A stretch of DNA of 9,242 bases. Source: Chloroflexota bacterium (lineage in GTDB: Bacteria > Chloroflexota > Dehalococcoidia > DSTF01 > RBG-16-68-14). Below, in pieces: positions 7,316 through 9,242 of this stretch; the first letter of the stretch is position 1, and each line of letters opens with the position of its first letter. The notes under the pieces are model-generated. The model ran no database searches and had not been told where the DNA came from. It worked only from the letters and a program-made list of their open reading frames with translations. The DNA is taken from assembly GCA_022561355.1 (NCBI GenBank), contig JADFRJ010000081.1, positions 1 through 9,242 of the forward strand, given 5' to 3'. Position numbers and translations under genes: made by a program.

Positions 7316-7398
7316 TCGTCGAACAGGCAGGGCAACCGCCCACGGCTGAGATGTTCTCGCGACGAAGGGAACTGTTGGCGCTTAGCCGCCACCAACAG
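7279..7398. repeat. 14-bp direct repeat pair with an adjoining hairpin
   Basis: GCCGCCACCAACAG occurs at 7279-7292, in the Pro/Thr-coding tail of the lipoprotein, and again at 7385-7398, past its stop. The second copy also pairs with CTGTTGG at 7372-7378 to form a hairpin. The repeat may be a relic of a longer Thr/Pro tail. The spacer 7316-7589 otherwise holds no gene that I can support. Confidence 0.5.
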
Positions 7399-7478
7399 CC
7401 CACGACTGACGAAAAGGCCACCGGAACGTCGCAGCCAGCCACGGCACTCAGCGCAGCTTCAGCCTCTCGCTAGTGCGC

Positions 7479-7494
7479 ACGCACTTGCGTTTTT
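7479..7494 (+). terminator. Weak terminator candidate after the lipoprotein locus
   Basis: ACGC (7479-7482) and GCGT (7487-7490) form a four-pair stem with a four-base loop, followed by TTTT. The stem is short for an intrinsic terminator, so confidence is low. Confidence 0.2.
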
Positions 7495-7589
7495 GAGCTG
7501 ATCGCCTCTAAAGAGTTCCGGCGTCAACGTCGATAACTGAGTATGGACACTCAGAGCGTCCTACACATACTGGGAAAGACGGCGTCAAG

Positions 7590-8327
7590 TTGGTGCGACC
7601 GTTGATCCGCTTCGCCCAGGACTGGTGGTTTCGAGGCGCCGCGGCGCTGCTTGCTGGCATGACAGTAGGTCTCGTCGGTGGCGAGGCAACCCAAAGTGTG
7701 CGAAGCCTGCCTTGGACCATCCTCCTCATCGCCAGCTCGGTAGCGGCGTCCGCATGGGTGCTGCGAATCATGGCTGGGGCGCGACGGCGGCGCGATGACA
7801 GGCACGAGGGTCTCCGCCGGCTTCGCGAGATGGGCGAGAGGTTGGCCATCTATGACCGGGAGACCGGCCTCTTCGCCTACTGGTACTTCGGCCTCCGCTT
7901 GGAGGAAGAAGTAGCTCGCTGCGCCCGGTACGGGCAGACGTTCTCACTGTTGCTACTCGAAGCGCAGACGGGCCGCTGGGCGCCGGAAGATAAGAGCGCC
8001 CTGTTTCGGCACATGTCGGATTCCTTCCGCAGTTGTGACCTCGTGGCGCATTTGGGCAACCTGCGGTTCATCGTCCTGTTGGCCAGCACCGACGCTCAGG
8101 GCGCGATGGTGGTCAGAGAACACCTCATGGCCGACGAAGAGCTTGGTGACCTTGCTGTAGGAGTGGCGTCGTTCCCGGATGACGGCGAAAGTTGCGAGGC
8201 GATCCTTACCGCTGTGGGGGCTTCGGCGGACGACGTGGAGGGCGGCATGCGGATGACGTCCAGTATGAGGACGGATCGGCAAGGACTGGCCGGAGACAGC
8301 GAGGGCGACACCAGCGCAGCAGCGTAG
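7590..8327 (+). CDS. Membrane protein with degenerate GGDEF domain, possible c-di-GMP receptor
   Basis: This is a 245-residue protein with two membrane helices (about 16-31 and 40-61), an Arg-rich cytoplasmic junction and a GGDEF fold (about 85-215). Fold landmarks are present: DRETGLFAYWYFGLRLEEEVARC (usually DxLTGLxNR), SLLLLE, FIVLL, and AVGVASFPDDG. The catalytic motif is lost: GGDEF is GNLRF (156-160), and the first metal Asp is replaced by Glu124. The segment carrying the second signature (KxxND) is missing or shortened. It is therefore not expected to make c-di-GMP. RSCD at 147-150 lies five residues before the motif, exactly the spacing of the inhibitory RxxD site, so binding of c-di-GMP is plausible. 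The start is either TTG 7590 or GTG 7593, with no convincing ribosome site; an in-frame stop at 7509 limits extension. A terminator candidate follows about 30 bp after the stop. Confidence 0.85.
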   Translation: MVRPLIRFAQDWWFRGAAALLAGMTVGLVGGEATQSVRSLPWTILLIASSVAASAWVLRIMAGARRRRDDRHEGLRRLREMGERLAIYDRETGLFAYWYFGLRLEEEVARCARYGQTFSLLLLEAQTGRWAPEDKSALFRHMSDSFRSCDLVAHLGNLRFIVLLASTDAQGAMVVREHLMADEELGDLAVGVASFPDDGESCEAILTAVGASADDVEGGMRMTSSMRTDRQGLAGDSEGDTSAAA

Positions 8328-8356
8328 CCCTCACAGAGCAAGCACCGGGCGCTCGC

Positions 8357-8380
8357 CCCGGGCTAGCCCCGGGTTCTCTT
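8357..8380 (+). terminator. GC-rich hairpin with pyrimidine tail after the degenerate GGDEF gene
   Basis: CCCGGG at 8357-8362 and 8368-8373 form a six-pair stem with a five-base loop, followed by TTCTCTT. An overlapping alternative fold, GGGCG/CGCCC, lies just upstream. Position and composition suit an intrinsic terminator, though the tail is not a pure T-run. Confidence 0.45.
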
Positions 8381-8424
8381 CCATGATGTCTTCCGCCACC
8401 TCCGACACGCGAGGAAGCAGCGAA

Positions 8425-8442
8425 GCTGAACCTCGGTTCAGC
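8425..8442. promoter_or_regulatory. Operator-like 18-bp dyad upstream of the mutase operon
   Basis: GCTGAACCTCGGTTCAGC has perfect 8-base arms around a two-base centre. It lies about 90 bp upstream of the -35 box of the mutase-subunit gene. The short centre suits a dimeric DNA-binding protein better than an RNA hairpin. The regulator is unknown. Confidence 0.45.
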
Positions 8443-8530
8443 CAGATTCGCAGTCTGCGCGAACACGCCGAATACATTCAAGCAATCAACGATCTCCGTG
8501 TCCTCCGCCGCGTGTCTTGGGACGGCATCC

Positions 8531-8559
8531 TTGCAAGACCGCGCGATTCGAGACATAAT
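8531..8559 (+). promoter_or_regulatory. Promoter of the cobalamin-binding mutase subunit, giving a near-leaderless mRNA
   Basis: TTGCAA (8531-8536) and CATAAT (8554-8559) are spaced by exactly 17 bases, matching four and five of six consensus positions. Transcription would begin near 8566, only a few bases before ATG 8570. This fits the lack of a ribosome site there. It also argues against the longer in-frame start at GTG 8498, which would place the promoter inside the gene. Confidence 0.6.
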
Positions 8560-8569
8560 CGACTGGTAC

Positions 8570-9019
8570 ATGACTGACGAACGGCCCATTCGCGTCCTGA
8601 TTGCCAAGCCCGGCCTGGATGGCCACGACCGCGGCGCCAAGGTCGTCGCGCGCGCCCTCCGCGATGCCGGCATGGAGGTCATCTACACCGGCATCCGCCA
8701 GACGCCCGAAATGATCGCGGAGGCGGCCCTCCAAGAGGACGTTGAGGTCGTCGGCCTCAGCATCCTCTCCGGCGCCCACGCTGAGCTCTTCCCCCGCGTC
8801 GTCGCCGCCCTCAAGGAGCGCGGCATCAACCCGGACGAGATCCTCCTGTTCGCCGGCGGCATCATCCCCGACGACGACATCCCGGCCCTCAAGGAGCTGG
8901 GCTTCCAGGAGATCTTCCGGCCGGGCGCCAGCACCCAGGACATCATCGAGTTCGTCCGTGACTGGTCCGCCAAACAACGAGACAACGGCGCGAAGGGGGA
9001 AGTGGCGGGTGGCCCGTGA
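8570..9019 (+). CDS. Cobalamin-binding small subunit of methylmalonyl-CoA-type mutase
   Basis: This 149-residue protein binds adenosylcobalamin and serves as the B12 domain of a split acyl-CoA mutase, which interconverts methylmalonyl-CoA and succinyl-CoA or isomerises a related branched acyl-CoA. The base-off/His-on motif is complete: DGHDRG (17-22, so Asp17-x-His19-x-x-Gly22), then 41 residues to SIL (64-66), then GG (96-97) in FAGGIIPDDDI. The opening RVLIAKPGLDGHDRGAK is typical of the family, and the length is normal for a stand-alone subunit. The C-terminal tail (about 132-149) is Gly/Lys-rich and unconserved. The start is set by homology and by the promoter directly upstream. The stop TGA overlaps the next gene's GTG by four bases, so the two are translationally coupled. 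The catalytic large subunit is not in the window. Whether it acts on methylmalonyl-, isobutyryl- or ethylmalonyl-CoA cannot be told from this subunit. Confidence 0.94.
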   Translation: MTDERPIRVLIAKPGLDGHDRGAKVVARALRDAGMEVIYTGIRQTPEMIAEAALQEDVEVVGLSILSGAHAELFPRVVAALKERGINPDEILLFAGGIIPDDDIPALKELGFQEIFRPGASTQDIIEFVRDWSAKQRDNGAKGEVAGGP

Positions 9020-9242
9020 CCGCGGCTACCGGCAACGGCGCCGCTGACCTCGTCGAGCGCCTCCTCGCCGGCGACCGCCGCGCCCTCGCCCGCGTCCTCA
9101 GCCTCGTTGAGAACCGCACCGACGACGGCCGGGCAGCCCTCGCGAAGCTCTACCCGCACACCGGCAACGGCCACATCGTCGGCATCACCGGTGGCAGTGG
9201 TACTGGCAAGAGCACGCTGGCCAACGGCCTCGCGTTGGAGTT
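9016..9242 (+). CDS. meaB: MeaB/ArgK-type GTPase, mutase chaperone (5' part only)
   Basis: The first 75 codons of a G-protein that loads and protects cobalamin on the mutase. The N-terminal helical region DLVERLLAGDRRALARVLSL is followed by VENR and LYPHTG, which are hallmarks of the MeaB/ArgK family. The P-loop GGSGTGKS (59-66) then follows in the frame VGITGGSGTGKSTL. Most homologues known to me carry a Pro-rich loop (GPPGAGKS or GVPGAGKS), so the Gly-Ser here is slightly unusual. GTG at 9016 starts inside the stop of the cobalamin-binding subunit, in a GTGA overlap. The gene is cut by the window end, not broken. Confidence 0.9.
   Translation, partial: MTAATGNGAADLVERLLAGDRRALARVLSLVENRTDDGRAALAKLYPHTGNGHIVGITGGSGTGKSTLANGLALE

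Noticed and set aside
7543..7605. 20-codon frame from ATG 7543 overlapping the degenerate GGDEF start
   Set aside because: Too short, no ribosome site and no recognisable leader-peptide features.
8383..8577. 64-codon plus-strand open frame between the degenerate GGDEF gene and the mutase subunit
   Set aside because: It overlaps the terminator, dyad and promoter candidates, shows no domain and has no ribosome site.

Overview
The window is GC-rich bacterial DNA with eight protein-coding loci and no recognisable rRNA, tRNA, CRISPR array or insertion sequence. The gene set points to Chloroflexota (perhaps Dehalococcoidia) or, less likely, an actinobacterium. The pointers are a coenzyme-F420-type luciferase-like enzyme, an AMIN-like lipoprotein with a Thr/Pro-rich tail, a stand-alone small cobalamin-binding mutase subunit followed by MeaB, and large multidomain c-di-GMP proteins. 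This placement is inference from gene content, not a phylogeny.

Layout. Positions 141-2468 (+) encode a membrane-anchored sensor with PAS, GGDEF, GAF and HD-GYP domains, which looks competent both to make and to break c-di-GMP. It converges on 2495-4120 (-), a four-helix membrane protein carrying a cytoplasmic GNAT-like domain. That gene has a strong Shine-Dalgarno sequence and a promoter with a perfect TTGACA -35 box, set among three copies of the half-site GAACAA. Positions 4413-5426 (-) encode a Gfo/Idh/MocA (inositol 2-dehydrogenase-like) enzyme. It is divergent from 5530-6522 (+), an F420-dependent glucose-6-phosphate dehydrogenase-like LLM enzyme. The 103-bp divergent spacer holds a 17-bp tandem repeat and a perfect 8-bp-stem hairpin.

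Positions 6670-7315 (+) hold an AMIN-like lipoprotein gene that is split by a single-base frameshift near 6952. Positions 7590-8327 (+) encode a small two-helix membrane protein with a degenerate GGDEF domain that has lost the catalytic motif but keeps an RxxD motif at I-site spacing. After a GC-rich terminator candidate and an operator-like dyad, a sigma70-type promoter leads directly into 8570-9019 (+), the cobalamin-binding subunit of an acyl-CoA mutase. That gene overlaps by four bases the start of a MeaB GTPase, which runs off the window end.

How the parts may work together. The mutase subunit and MeaB form a clear operon for methylmalonyl-CoA-type mutase and its B12 chaperone. The two GGDEF proteins are complementary: one has an intact catalytic site without an inhibitory site, and the other has the reverse, so the second may be a c-di-GMP receptor. 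The dehydrogenase and the LLM enzyme share a divergent control region but no proven pathway. The most promising items for follow-up are the membrane GNAT protein with its operator cluster, the degenerate GGDEF receptor candidate and the frameshifted lipoprotein.
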